Source: Eremophila alpestris peregrina (Eukaryota > Chordata > Aves > Passeriformes > Alaudidae). From it: a DNA stretch of 64,000 bases. A program made the translations under genes and the position numbers. The stretch covers positions 13,857,974 through 13,921,973 of the forward strand of contig WMCF01000003.1 of NCBI GenBank assembly GCA_009792885.1, given 5' to 3'. The first letter of the stretch is position 1. Every line of letters begins with the position of its first letter. This document shows positions 10,074 through 22,800 of the stretch, one piece after another. Under the pieces are notes generated by a model. It ran no database searches, was not told the origin of the DNA, and worked only from the letters and a program-made list of their open reading frames with translations.

Positions 10074-12261
10074 CCAGGGGTCCGGACGTGTCCGAGCTCT
10101 CGCTGCAGCTCTGCCCTCTCTGTCCTGGTAGAGAGGAGCGCTGCCTGCAGGGCGCCTCTTTCTCCGAGCCCCGCCGTGCCGCACCCGTTGGAGCCACGGA
10201 AAAGTTACCCCTTCCGAGCAGGGCCTGTGCTGCGAATTATCGGTGTTCTCTGCGCACTCTGGCTTCTGCAGTAATTGTGTCATGCTCGCACACAAGGATA
10301 GTTGAATAACTTTTAAATAAAACCGTTCACATTAAATAATTAAAATTATTACTGTGGTCACTGTTTCTGCTGTTCATAAGGAATTAATGAGTAAGGGGGA
10401 TGTGATTGCCTTCCTAATCCCATCCCTTTTTATCTTTCCTGCATGAAACAAAACGTGAGGATTAATTCCCATGGTCTGACAATTCCGGACTCCTACTTCT
10501 TCCTTCGATACCCATGTATGTTAAAATCAGCTTTTCATTGGCAGTACAAATTCACAAGAAACAGTTTCTTCTGAAGAAACAAAGTGCATCACAATCAAAT
10601 TAATATTTTGATTGTCAAATTTTTGTGCCTAAATAAATCTTACTTAGCTAGTGCTATTATGTATTGTAGTCTGCAGAGCGAGGCGTTTTACTGTCACATG
10701 TGCCACTAAGAGAACAGTTTTTCCTGGAATTTTGTGTAGTAACAATTGCGATGTGCTTCACAGTTAAGAACTGAAGACAAACAGAGGAAATGCACTAGTG
10801 AACCCTGTGTGGTTTTGCCTCCTCCCTCAGCACGCTGAGCTCTGGTACATTAAAATTTTAGCATGTCTGGTGATTGCTTATGCAATACCATAGTGGTGTT
10901 TGGAACTTGTGGTGCTTTCCAAACAGTGCAGATGATGATTTGAAGCAAAAAAATAGAAGAATGGATGTTTAGATGTGCAAGTTGAATATCTAAGTCAAAT
11001 AATGACAATGAGAAAGCAATAGAATGGACAACATAGTTCTGAACTGCCTAAACTAAAAGATGGGTTTTCTGTATAATGAATTATATTAGCTATGCATGAG
11101 GTATGGCAAGCAGCTAGGTGTAACTACCCAAATATTTTTTCTACAGTACAATGCACATGCTTAACAGCTGACAGAGTTGGACTTGTTACCAGCTTTCCTA
11201 TTACAAACTGCCTACAACCTCACATGAGCCTTTGAAAGGAGACCATCCAGCTCTGGATCTGGTTACAAATGGACATAAAGCTCCTTTGCAACTGATGCAG
11301 GAATAGACTTCTTACTGCTGCTTATCCATGTAGAACCAGTGAAGGTTTCCAATGAAGCTGTCACACCTGAGATTGAGTAATAATGGCTTAGCAGGGATAT
11401 CTCAATCCACAGTTGATTTTTCATTTGCTATATGTCCTGGAAGACCCAGAGTTTCAAAGAGTTCATCTCAAATCCTGTAAATCAGGTCAGTCTTCCTCTC
11501 CAATAAGGACTGAACTTTGTTAATAACATTAAATATTATATAATCTCACATATTGTTATAGCTGGCAGGTGTACTTATACTGAAGCTTGAACAAGAAAAG
11601 CGGAATCAAGGGTGTGCTTTCTTTTTTTCCCTTTCCAGGAACAGGTCAATTTTGTTCCAAGATAAACTAGATAGTTCTTTGAAGTATGACAAATTTTTTA
11701 AAAAAGGCTGTAATGGAAAAAACTCTTTGTATCTAGGAAGTGGACAGCAAGAAAAGCACTCCAAGATGTTCTTTTCATCCTAAAAGATAGGTTATAGCAT
11801 GATGAAATCACATTTAGCCAAGCTGTTTTGATGCTCAGAACACAGTTGTCATAGCAACAGAATTTATTTATCCTTTTCTTCCTGACCCAATCAAAAGGAA
11901 ATACATAAGGGGACATACAGGGAACTTGTTCCCAATTACTACTGCTTGCTTTCATACTCCGCTTCTGAAAAGCCTTTTAATACACAAATAGGTAACCAAA
12001 ATTTTTATTTCATTGTCTCATACATGCTGGAGAGAAAAAAAATCAAAAAAATTTTAATGCTCATTAGTTTGATTATTTTGTATATCTTTTTGTGTACTCA
12101 CCTGAAGTACCTATTATTGACCATAGACAATATTTCTAAGGCAGACTGTAGCAGTTCCAGTACTCAGGTTAGGACAAGCACAGCTAATATTCACTATATT
12201 AACTCCTCTAAAGGTTAGGGCAATAAACAGACTCTTTTCTTGCACAGGACAAGTGGTTTTG

Positions 12262-12293
12262 TATTAGTATCTTTTGATATTAGTATCTTTTGA
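12262..12293 (+). repeat. 16-bp perfect tandem duplication
   Basis: The unit TATTAGTATCTTTTGA occurs twice head-to-tail at 12262-12277 and 12278-12293. Confidence 0.9.
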
Positions 12294-13001
12294 TGGGTAT
12301 GTGCCAAGTCAAGGGCAAAGAGCCATGAATTCTGGGCCATATTCAAATTTTCCCAGAAACACTTGGTGAGGATGAGTAGAGTTCTGCAGTGTGCTCCATC
12401 AGCAATGGTGATACAGCACAGTAACCTGCCAGCTGAGGGAGACAGGCCAAACTAAACTGCTAAGTCCAGAGTCAATGGTAGAACTTCCATTGTTTATTAA
12501 AGCCAGATATTGATCCTTTGCCTTGCATTGGAAAAGCTCCTGTGTTGACAAAAGTGCCTTCCACGCTGCCAATACCTTCTGCTGCAGGACCAGAGCAGAG
12601 TGTGGAGAGCAGGAGCTCAAGATGGACTGTTTCTGTGCTGAAATCTCTCAGTGCTGCAGGGTGCAGTGTGTTGGGAACTTGCTACCAAACAAGTGCAAGG
12701 CAAGCCAAAAAATTGGATCCTGCAAGTATCCCAGGACCTTCTTCTGTGGCTTAGGGAGTGATCCAGGCAAAATGTAGAGGGTTTAGTTTTACAGAAATGG
12801 AGGCCAAAAAGTTATAATACTGCTTAGTCAAGTAGTATGCACAATGGAGTTTCTGGGGTAAATCACCATCCCAGTGCACTGTGTTTAACCACAGGGAACC
12901 TTGGGATGCAGAGTGGCTGCTGGAGAAACCCTGGTTTGCATTAACAAATGTATATTCAGGAACTGGATCTCATTTGGTATTTGATAATAACTCATTTCTG
13001 C

Positions 13002-13134
13002 ATAACTTTAATGTGATGTTATAACAGGACTTGGTTTTTTGTTTTTTTGTCTCTTATACACATCTAGATGTGTATAAGAGACAGCTATATAACTTTAATG
13101 TGATGTTATAACAGGACTTGGTTTTTTGTTTTTT
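13002..13134. other. Tn5/Nextera mosaic-end junction flanked by a 46-bp duplication (artefact)
   Basis: Positions 13066-13084 are an exact 19-base Tn5 mosaic end, AGATGTGTATAAGAGACAG. Positions 13048-13065 are 18 bases of its reverse complement, abutting tail to tail. This is the junction adapter produced by Nextera mate-pair circularisation. The adapter is flanked by a perfect 46-bp direct repeat (13002-13047 and 13089-13134). The natural genome probably has one copy of the 46-mer and no adapter. Confidence 0.95.
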
Positions 13135-14240
13135 CCAAGGTGGACACTGGAAAACATTTTGTCCAGGTGAATAATTTGAACAACAGTCCAAGAGACAGCA
13201 GGACTCAAAGCTACTACTGTCTTAAATGAAGTTAAAAATGAAACAAGTCAAATACTTCATCGTGCATAGAGTTTCCTGAATTACTGTTTGCTGATGGCAA
13301 TTCTAGCATAGAGGCTGGTTTGTGAATTTTTCACAGATTAAACAGGTTGGATTTTACACAGGTTGGGTTTTTTTATTAAAAGGATGGGCTTTTGTGTAAT
13401 TTTTTCCACATGGATAAATTGCTGAAAGATGTACTAAAAACATTCTCAAGTCATTCTTGTGGTATGGAAAACCACTGTAGTTAATTTCTTGCTGAAGGAT
13501 TTCAATGTGTTTGGATATAATCTGCTATCAATTGTATAATACAATCAATTGTTTACATGTATTCTTTGTGAAAGAAAGAGGTATTTTTATCTCAACAGTA
13601 AAAACACATCACAAATCCTTTGCTTTCCAGATATAACACAAATTTATATACAATTTACCTCTTGAAGTTTACCACTGGTGTTTCATTCAACATGAGAGTT
13701 GAAAAGGACAAAACCAAGTTTGCTTTCTTCAAAGGAGTTATCTGAGTAAACATTTATCCATATTCAGTAATCACAGAGGTTTTGACCAGTATCTATATGT
13801 AAGCAGGACATGAATGTTAAACTTAGCCAAAATTCATAAGGAAACTACAACTTCTATTTTGATTTTTAGGTTTTCAAGATTTTCTCAATGGCATCTGTTT
13901 TTTCACTAATTTGGGAAAAACAAACACTCCACTGAATTACTTTTTATTGGCACTTTAAAAAAGTGCATGCTGTAGTACTTCTCCAACTTTGCCACAGAAG
14001 GACCAATTTTTTCTGGAATCTTTCTTCTGATTTCAGGCAAGCTATGTCTGTCTTCTCATCTCTGCATCTAAGAACGGCAGCTTGGGCTCCCACCACCCAC
14101 CTGGACCCCTTGAAGACTGTTCCTCACTCCCAAGCTGAGAAGCTCTTGAACTAGCAAGAAATGAAATGCACTGAAACCAAAGAGAAAATTGAGAAAACCG
14201 TATTTTACACACTACTTATACACTTTTCTTTAAATACATT

Positions 14241-14246
14241 TTTATT
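14241..14246 (-). terminator. Candidate GPR176 polyadenylation signal
   Basis: AATAAA on the minus strand, about 1.5 kb beyond the GPR176 stop codon. It is the first canonical hexamer I found in that direction. An ATTAAA variant closer to the stop (15637-15632) would give a very short 3' UTR. There is no transcript evidence for either. Confidence 0.3.
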
Positions 14247-15787
14247 AAAACATTTGCTTTTGATGACTTGTAGAAATCCACAACCTTGGAGCCATCAGAA
14301 GCTGGTGACTTCCTTCAAGCATGTCAAAGGAAGAAAAGGTACATTCCGCTTTAGAAGAATTTTTTTCTCACTTTTAAGATTAGCTGGTTGGATTTAGTAA
14401 GTTACTGTGAACTTGTCAAGATTCTTCACCTTGTCCCTTTTAAAGTATGCTTTAAAGAGAACTACTTTCATAAACAGGCAGTAATCACAGATAAAGGTTC
14501 AGCATGCAGCAAAGGGCTGAAGTACAGGAAAACCACAAGGAGCAAACAGGTGTGACAAGATTGTGCTTTTAAGAAACCACAGAGACAACAGTGAGTGCAG
14601 ATGAAAAGACTACATGAAACTGAGCAAGAACTAAAATGTCGCGGCTGCAGTAGTTTTAGGTCATCTAACAGACAGATACAGTTTAAAGTTCACATTCCGT
14701 AGAAATGAGACAATATGCCTGTGATTATGCAGAGGCAAGCTGCAGCACAATGCTTGAACTCTCACAGAAAGGATGATGAGCTGAGACCAGGATTGCCAGG
14801 ATTGAAAGTGAGAGGCAGACTCAGAAACTGAGACTGTCACACTCAGAGAAAGGCCACTAGCATTTCATACCTATTTCTTTCATTTGCTAGCTTTCCCTTA
14901 AGAAAACAGCAGAGTGCACCAGCAGCTAAGTTTATGTCAAGGCTTACCCCTTAGTTACTTAATATGTACATTACACTTTAGGGACATTTGTATATGCCCT
15001 TTATCACAGTATTCTTAGCACATACATATTTCATTATTAGAGTCAGGATTTGTCCTGCATGGTCTCCAATCCAGTTTTTACTGAAAACTACAAGAATATA
15101 TGTGGGATCTTTATAAAAAGAGGTCTTTCTCAGGTTTAACATTCATGATGATTTAGATATTCTTGGCTTTGTGGATGTTTTAAGCCAAAAAACAGTGATT
15201 TACGTTTTAAAATACTTTAGATGTTTGGTAAATGCTCGGTAACTAATTTGTGCAAAAAAATACAGCAAGTTTTAACACTGATCAAATAAATGCACGTAAC
15301 AGAAAGCAAATGCACTTAATAGTCCATCCTACTTCATTAATGAATATGCAGAATCTTGCTGTGTCTATTTGTGGGAGAGTAGGACTTACCATGCTGTGTG
15401 TCTTCTGCTCTCTACGGCCTTTCCTGTTAAGTTACTTTGATTGCAAATTCATTTTAATATAACATAATGTTTCCCAAAAAACCAACTGCCATATTTCCAT
15501 AATTCAGCCATAAAAAGAGTTTCCAAATTAATATGTACTTTTGAAAGTTAATAACAAGATAGCATCATAAGGATTTCAGAGATCAAACAGTGAATTTCCA
15601 TATATATTTGATATATTATTTTCATTAAGTATTTAATATTAATAAGGAACACTTGTATATATGTTTTTCTTTTGTTTGTTCATTCAACTTATATTTGGCA
15701 AAAAAAATCGGGCTGTAACAAATTTCAACATAATAAAGATCCATGGGATCAAACATGTAATAGAAAGTGACCTTCCTCTGTCACTTA

Positions 15788-16895
15788 CTAAGAATCCACC
15801 TTGGGAAAGATACTGACTTTATTGTTTCTGCTGACTTTTTTTTCTGCTTTACACTTAGGCTGTTTTGTCTGGATTAGCTCTTCTGGGGTATTCCCCAAAG
15901 GAGGCAGGAGTCGCTTCTTATTGTTTCTGTTTTCTGAGAGCCACTGTGGAGGCAGCTCAAAGGGTCCAAAACCAAACTGCATGGAATACTTGTCATTTAC
16001 TGCATCAGCTTCTGTGGGCACAGCTGGGGCCACCTGAGCTGCAGAGTCTGCAATAGTCTGTGGTATAAACCTGTGAACTGAAGTCTGTCCTAGCTCTAAA
16101 CTGGTGGTAGGAATTTCTTTCCGTTGAAAGTCACCAGAGCCAATGGATTTGGTCTCATTCTCCTCATCTTCCGTCGGCTTGAAGATTTGTTGTTGCCCTA
16201 TGTGAAACATCTCCAGAAGCTGGCTTCCTGAATGGACACTGGGCTCCAGATTATCATCTGCCATACCACCCGAGCTGACAATGTTTCTCCTGCTAAACCT
16301 TCGGTGCAGCTGTACTATTGTCCCCACCAAGCACTTCCTTACTGATTTGTTAACAGTCAGAAACAACAAAGGGTTGGCCAGCAAGGAGACCTTGGGCAAC
16401 CAAATAGCAGTGAGGAGCAAGAAGACGGAGATATCCGAAATATTGAGTATGGTGCGGTAAATCACCAAAGTCACATAGGGGACACTGCAGAAGATAAATA
16501 TCATAACCATGGAAAGCAGCATGACGTGGAGCTCAGCCTCTCGCTGGGAGGCATATGGGATAGAAACTGTATTCTGAGGGGTCCTTAATGCAGCTATGAT
16601 AACTTTTTTCTTCTGGCTGGCACTCAGCGCTCTGCGAATAAGAATCATAAAGAGAAATACCACAGCCACCGGTACAATCACAGTGGTGATGTTATAGATG
16701 ATGACATATATCAGGTGGCCAAGGGAGTAACTCCAAGATTCAGAGCAAGTGGACATGGCATAAATATCAGACACATTGGTCACAGCAAATACTGGAATGC
16801 TGGCCACTATTGCATGGGCCCAGATATAGATGACCACGTCTCGGGATTTTGCATCAGATATTTTTCTTTCCAGAGGGTATAAAACAGAGTAGTAT
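15788..16895 (-). CDS. GPR176: GPR176 exon 3 (TM4-TM7 and C-terminal tail)
   Basis: The exon is 1108 nt, ending in TAG. The acceptor is a 13-T tract plus ACAG before 16895. It begins YYSVLYPLERKISDAKSRD, completing the DRY motif, and ends SIFPKVDS. It carries TM4-TM7 and a cytoplasmic tail of roughly 200 residues with conserved GSQLLEMFHIGQQQIFKPTE and QFGFGPFELPPQWLSE blocks. Confidence 0.97.
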
Positions 16896-19800
16896 CTGTA
16901 AAAAAAAAAAAAATTATTATTATTTTCATGTGCATACTGCTTATGAGAAACCTCTCAGGAGCCATCTGAGCATAACACTCCAAATCCCTAACTGGGTTGA
17001 CAACTGACTACCTGTTTATGAAAGAAAAAAAAAAAACAAAACTAACACAACACCCCTGTCACCCCCAAAGGTCTGCCTTTGCAGGTCAGTCTGTAGAAAA
17101 ATACTGAATATTTAAATGTCAAGATCACATTTGTAGTGGTGAAAATTTCTTTCAGTATATCACTTTGGCTGATGCATATGAATATTATTTTGAAGATTTC
17201 ACCATTTACTTTGAAACTAGACAGTACATTACACACACTCAGAATTTCAAAAGACATGACAGAGGCACATGTTACATTCAAAGGCCAGACTCATAGCTTT
17301 AAAAGTTGCTTTAAAACAGATTTTTTCTGGATATTTGGAAAAAGCTGTTGGTCACAAATTACATGTATCCATCTATTGGAAGTACAGTGGTGTTTTGCTT
17401 TGCACAAGCTGTGGCTGCAAGCCCTGAGTAAGAGGACTGCTGAACACTGAACATTCTGTGTGCATTTAAAAAAAATAGTGCATCTCTGACATGCACTTCA
17501 AATTTCAGATGCTGATTGTTTGCTTACTACTGGAGTACTACTGTGGACTTTGAAGAGTTTTCATGACAGACCTGACTTTTCACACTTATCATTATAAGTG
17601 GTAGGAGTTTGTGCTTTTTGTGAGGCAGATCACAAGTTTTCTTGGAGATGGGTAAATTATATGCTGTTCCAGAGGCAACATTGGGTATGCACTGCAGATA
17701 GTGATACCACATTTATCAAGACAAAGGGAGAAAGAAGAAAGAAAAATCCAGGATCGTGGCAAATTTTCACCATTACCTGTCAAGAGCAATGGCTGGAAAA
17801 CTAAGGATGGTCACTGAGCAGAAGACTTTGTGCAGAAACTTGGCAATTCTGCAGAAGAGCATTGTATAGATCCACCAGCAGCAGTGTGGACTGGCACTAA
17901 GAGCAATGTCAAAAGGCACACAGACTAGGCTGGCACAGATCCCCGAGCAGGCCAAATTCCTAATGAACCGGTTTGTTACAGATTTAAGTAGCGATGTTCT
18001 GCAAGTTGACCACAGCACCATGGTGTTACCTGCGAGTAGAGACAGGAAGCATCAAAAGAGGAAAACAGACAAACAAACAACTAACCCCAGGCCCCAAAGC
18101 AATAACCTTAACAGATCTGAATGTTCCCTAGTACTGCAAATGAAAAGAATTGTTTGGAGCTTGCCAGGTATCACTGATTAGGATCATGTCACTGCTCAAA
18201 TTAGGAAGTCTATAAGGACTAGTGGCTTTATGAATTAGAAGGCTAAAAACAATTACACCCTAGCTATCCCCTCCCAGCTTCTGGTAATGAATGAATTAGG
18301 GGATTTCAGAGGCAAATGCCTAAAAATACTATCCAAACCATATTTTTAGATACTTATGTTGATTCCTATATTAAGAGGTCCATCCTGAGTATTCAAATAC
18401 AGAAACTAGCCAAACTTTTCATATAGTATTTTTATATATTCATATTTAATAAATAGTACAGAATTATTTTTTAAAATATAAAAATACACTAAGTAAATAC
18501 AGATACAACTGAAATATAAATATAAGTATGTAGTTTTAATCTGTTTGTAAGTGGATCACAGCAGCTTGCTTTTCTTTCCACTGACCACTACAATGGCACA
18601 GACAGGCCTGTGTAAATCCACATCCAGAAGAAATCTACCTTTCCCCCCTCCCCCAAGACATTCTCTACATACATAATAACAAAACAAACAGGACAAGCAA
18701 AACAGCAAAAAAAAAGACTTAATGCACGTAACTTTACAGAAGTATACACAGAATGCAACCTGCTGATTCAGAGATTCAGGCTCTACACATTTGTTTCAAA
18801 TAGGCTGGATGGATAGCAGTGAAACAGAAGTACAGAAAAAAAACAGGATTAGCTATGATAGTGCTTTTCCCTTATCATTGCATTCCATCCAAATCTCAGA
18901 AAGAAGTATCGTATGGCAGACACAAGTTCACCTCACAAATTTGCCTATGGTTCTATCTTATACAGCAACAGCACAAAAGTAAATTAAGTGATCTGTTCTT
19001 ATAGCATGGGCCCTTTCTAATATCAAGATACCATAAAACTCACAGAATTTTCTCTCCTTTAAAAATCTGTCTTTAGAAAGATCACAGAATCATAGAATAG
19101 TTTGGGTTGGAAGGGACCTTAAAGACCATCTCATTCCAACCCCCCCTGCTGTGGGCAGGGACAACTTCCACTAGACCAGGTTGCTCAGAGTCCCATTTAA
19201 CCTGGCCTTGAACACATCCAGGGATGAAGAATCCACAATGTCTATGAGCAGCCTGTTCCAGTGCCTCACCACCCTCACAGTATAGAACTTTCTAATTTCT
19301 AAACTAAACCTGCCCTTTTTCAGCTTAAAGCCATTTCCCCTTGTCCTATCACTACATGCCCTTGTAAAAAGTCCCTTTCCAGCCAGCTCATTCGTAGCCC
19401 CCTTGAAGTACTGGAAGGCTGCAATAAGGTCTTCCTGGACCCTTTTCTTCTCCAGGCTTAACAAAGCCAACTTCTTTATCCTGTCTAGTTCAAGTGCTTC
19501 AGCCCTCTGATCTATGGAGGCAAAGATCTCTGCTAGCACAGCTGAGTGGGGCACACTCATGTAACATCATCTAACAACATCACGTAACCTGCTCCCAGCT
19601 TTCCAATTCTGACTTGACAGACATTATTTTTCTCCTTTATTTCTCCCAAAGCTGTACTGTGCAGTACCACCAGAGCAGTCAAAGCACAGCTGCTGCATAC
19701 AGATTCTGCTTGACAAGACAGCTCCATTTATTCTCTGCAGCTGGACAGCATGCAAAGTAGAGTTTACCTTCCCACCTCCAAGCAAAGTTAGACTGTTCTT

Positions 19801-22800
19801 ACTGCAGACCATATCAACAGCCATGTTGTGGATACTCTACATTGTTGATACTTACCAGAAGTTCTTTTGAGTTGAAGTGTAATTGATTTATGTGGCAGAT
19901 TTGTTAGCGTTTTTGTAGGTTACCTACAAATGGACATAATGAGAGAAAACAGCATCTTAAGCTGCTGATTGAGATATGAAAAAGCAGCTGCAGTCCCCCA
20001 ACACTTCTCTCTGCTGACATTATCATTCTTTGCCTTGATTTCTCCTCCAATAAATAAAAAACCCCAAACTTTTATGTGCCATTTCCTATGGCTGTCCATG
20101 TAAACTACCAGCAAGATCATATTCTTGTTCACATGACCAATGTGCATACCAAGTGACAAGTACCAAGAGCCAGCAAAAAGTCTAGTTCTGCTTCTTGATC
20201 AAACAGCACTGTTTCAACAGAAGCATGCAATATTAACTTTAAAATCTACCTCACAGACCTCCTATTTCAGTCTGCAGTACCTGAATGTCATTTGGGATTC
20301 AATTTCTATATATTGTGTCATGTGTCTTATGCAAATTCCTTTTTTATACTGACAAAATATTGAGTTACATCTCTACTATCTGATGCATTTTAAATAAAGG
20401 AATCATCACCTGGTTTTGGCAGGTGCTTTGGACTCGGCAGTGTATTCCTCAGACAGTATTCAATCAGTTGTATTTAAAGCTTTCTAAGTTGCTAGGAGAT
20501 AGTCAATCAAACCACTTGCTTTCAAAAATATCTCCATCTCTCCAGCTATTAGAAAGTACTTCTAACAATAATAATATATTTTTACAATGCCCTGGAGAGG
20601 GGAGAAAACAGGATTTTTTTGGTGTGTGTTTGTTTGTTTTAAATGCATTTAGATCTTTCATCTAGTTTCAATTGCACCGATTTTATAACATTAATTCCCA
20701 AGCAAGTTTCACCTTAGTTAGCATTAATATAAATGAAGAATGGAAAACCAAAAGAAATCAGAAGTGTTTTCATTAATACTTCAGAAACCTCTAGAGAACT
20801 ACTGAGCTGCTTTTCAGAATCCTGCAGAGGAGTTTCATTTAAGACTCCATATTCTCAGCTGTTGACTTACTTCTACAAATTATGTCATATTGTCATTTAA
20901 ACAGCAGAGTCAAAATGAAATGAAATTAGCTCTGGTTCTGACTGATTCTAAATGGGAAGAATGAAGTGTAAAAAAAAAAAGTATTGGTTTAAAGATGAGG
21001 AGGAACTCTTTTAAACAGATAAAATAAAATCAGAGCCTGAAAGGCAAAAAAGGATAAGCAGACAGAAGTGTCCACTTGGGACACTGGAAGATTAGTCAGG
21101 GAATACCCCTTAGGGAAACATTATCTTTTCATTTGCAACTATGACTTATCTCTGAATAAACTGCTCTAATGAACCAGATCAGCTTTAGTATAAGACTGGT
21201 AGATTTTTGTGCTGATGCTTTCAAATAAAGTATTTCCCTTCATGCATCCCAAAGCAGAGGAAAAATTACACCAGAAACTTTGCATGGCATTAAATATAAG
21301 AAGCTTTGGAACAAAACTGCAAACCTTCCCATTTCAATGTCCTCCATTTTCCCCAGCAATTCCTTTCCATGGAAGAGGAAAACACTGTTCCAGGCAACAA
21401 GGCAATTCAACAAGCAGTTGTGCTCTGAATACCAATTGTGCTCTGAATTTTTTCACAATGTTTAGAGGCTCTTTCCCCCACTCCATGTATTATTATTATT
21501 CACTGATGAACCTGGGCAAAATTTATTCTCCTTGGGTTTCAGTTGTACTGGGCTGTTGCACATCCTCACAGTGGGCAAAGCTGTCATTTTCTACCATAGG
21601 TTGGTTTGAGTAATCTGCTGGATTACTGCTCTAGAGCTACATAACCTTGGATCCAAACTTCCTTTGGGGTTTGTACTGGTTAGCTGGGAGGCATCCAAGA
21701 AAAAATTGGAGTCAACAAGCAGCTGGAAAATGCAGTATCTAGCAACTTCCTATAAGTCAATACTGTCCAAAACACAAGTGTCATTTATAAATGATCACGT
21801 CACAAAGCATAGCCCATATTGCCAAGTTCCACCACTAATGCAGAAAGATGAAGTTTTTAATTTACAAAGGAAAAGCATATCTTTGGTCTTCTCAGGGAGT
21901 GAGCTGTGTCTACATAAAACCCTTACAACACCTGACATTATTTGACTACCTTCTCAGCACACAGACTGACTAAGCAGGACACAAAAATCAAGCTTAGAAT
22001 AGAATTGCTGAAGTTGTAAGGGCCTAGTGAGGTTCATTGACTCCCTCAAGACTGCCTACAACTAAACTCTATTATTAAGAGCATCATCCAGACACTCCCT
22101 GAACCCTGTCAGGGTTGGTGCTTTGACCACTTCACTGGGGAGCCCGTTCCAGTGACCAATCACCCTCTCAGTGAAGAACCTCTTCCTAATGTCCCATCAG
22201 AGCTTCCCCTGATGCAGCTTGATTCCATTTCTTCGAGTTCCATTGCTGGTCACCAGAGAGAGGAGATCAGCACCTCCCGTTCTGCTGCCTCCCTTGAGGA
22301 AGGTGTAGACTGAATTGAGTCCACCTCCACCTTCTCTTCTCCAAGCTGAACAAACCAAGTGACCTCAGCTGCTCCCCATAAGGAGCTCATCTGTGCCTTT
22401 GACCATTTCTCCAAGTAAAAAAGAAACTTGAAATATTAAAGGTAACCACTGCTTAAGAAGCAGCTCTTTTCACATTAGAAACATGTTTAAAGCCTGCCAA
22501 GTCAGAGTTCATTTTATCCTGTTATTATCATAATTATCAACATTCAATAAATCTCCATGTACTATATACCAACTCTATTGTATGAGATTGAAAAGATGGT
22601 TGTTTCTGGTCATCCCCTACTGTTTTTTTAATTGAGAAACATCATAGATAAGCAGCCAAACTGTACATTAAGTTGCACAGAAGTACACTGAGAAAGCAAA
22701 TGCAATGGTCCACCACAGCATGCTGCCCAGAAGTCCTTCTAGCCTTTATTGTGGTTCAAGTCCACTGAATCTGCAAACAGTAACATTCTTTGACCATGAA

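Larger units (their letters stand above)
9880..10250 (-). promoter_or_regulatory. FSIP1: CpG-rich FSIP1 promoter region
   Basis: A GC- and CpG-rich block between AT-rich flanks, placed directly upstream of the FSIP1 exons. It contains an RFX X-box-like site, a TCTCGCGA element and a three-copy 11-bp repeat. There is no TATA box. It could be bidirectional, but no gene is evident on the plus strand to its right. Confidence 0.65.
10251..15787. other. FSIP1-GPR176 intergenic region including GPR176 3' UTR
   Basis: About 5.5 kb of AT-rich sequence without a convincing coding exon. It holds a 16-bp tandem duplication at 12262-12293 and the adapter artefact at 13002-13134. The part near 15787 must be GPR176 3' UTR. 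Its end is uncertain, the best AATAAA on the minus strand being at 14246-14241. Cysteine-containing open frames on both strands around 12399-12777 are unrecognised and lack support. Confidence 0.6.

Noticed and set aside
9580..10197. 205-codon minus-strand open frame across the GC-rich block and satellite
   Set aside because: Half of it is Leu/Pro/Ser repeats from the polypyrimidine strand of the satellite and it reads through a good splice donor; open by composition.
12399..12777. Cysteine-containing open frames on both strands
   Set aside because: Short, overlapping on opposite strands, no signal peptide, no recognisable spacing or splice context.
13048..13084. Natural small inverted-repeat transposon
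   Set aside because: The sequence is identical to the synthetic Tn5 mosaic end used in library preparation, so an artefact is far more likely.
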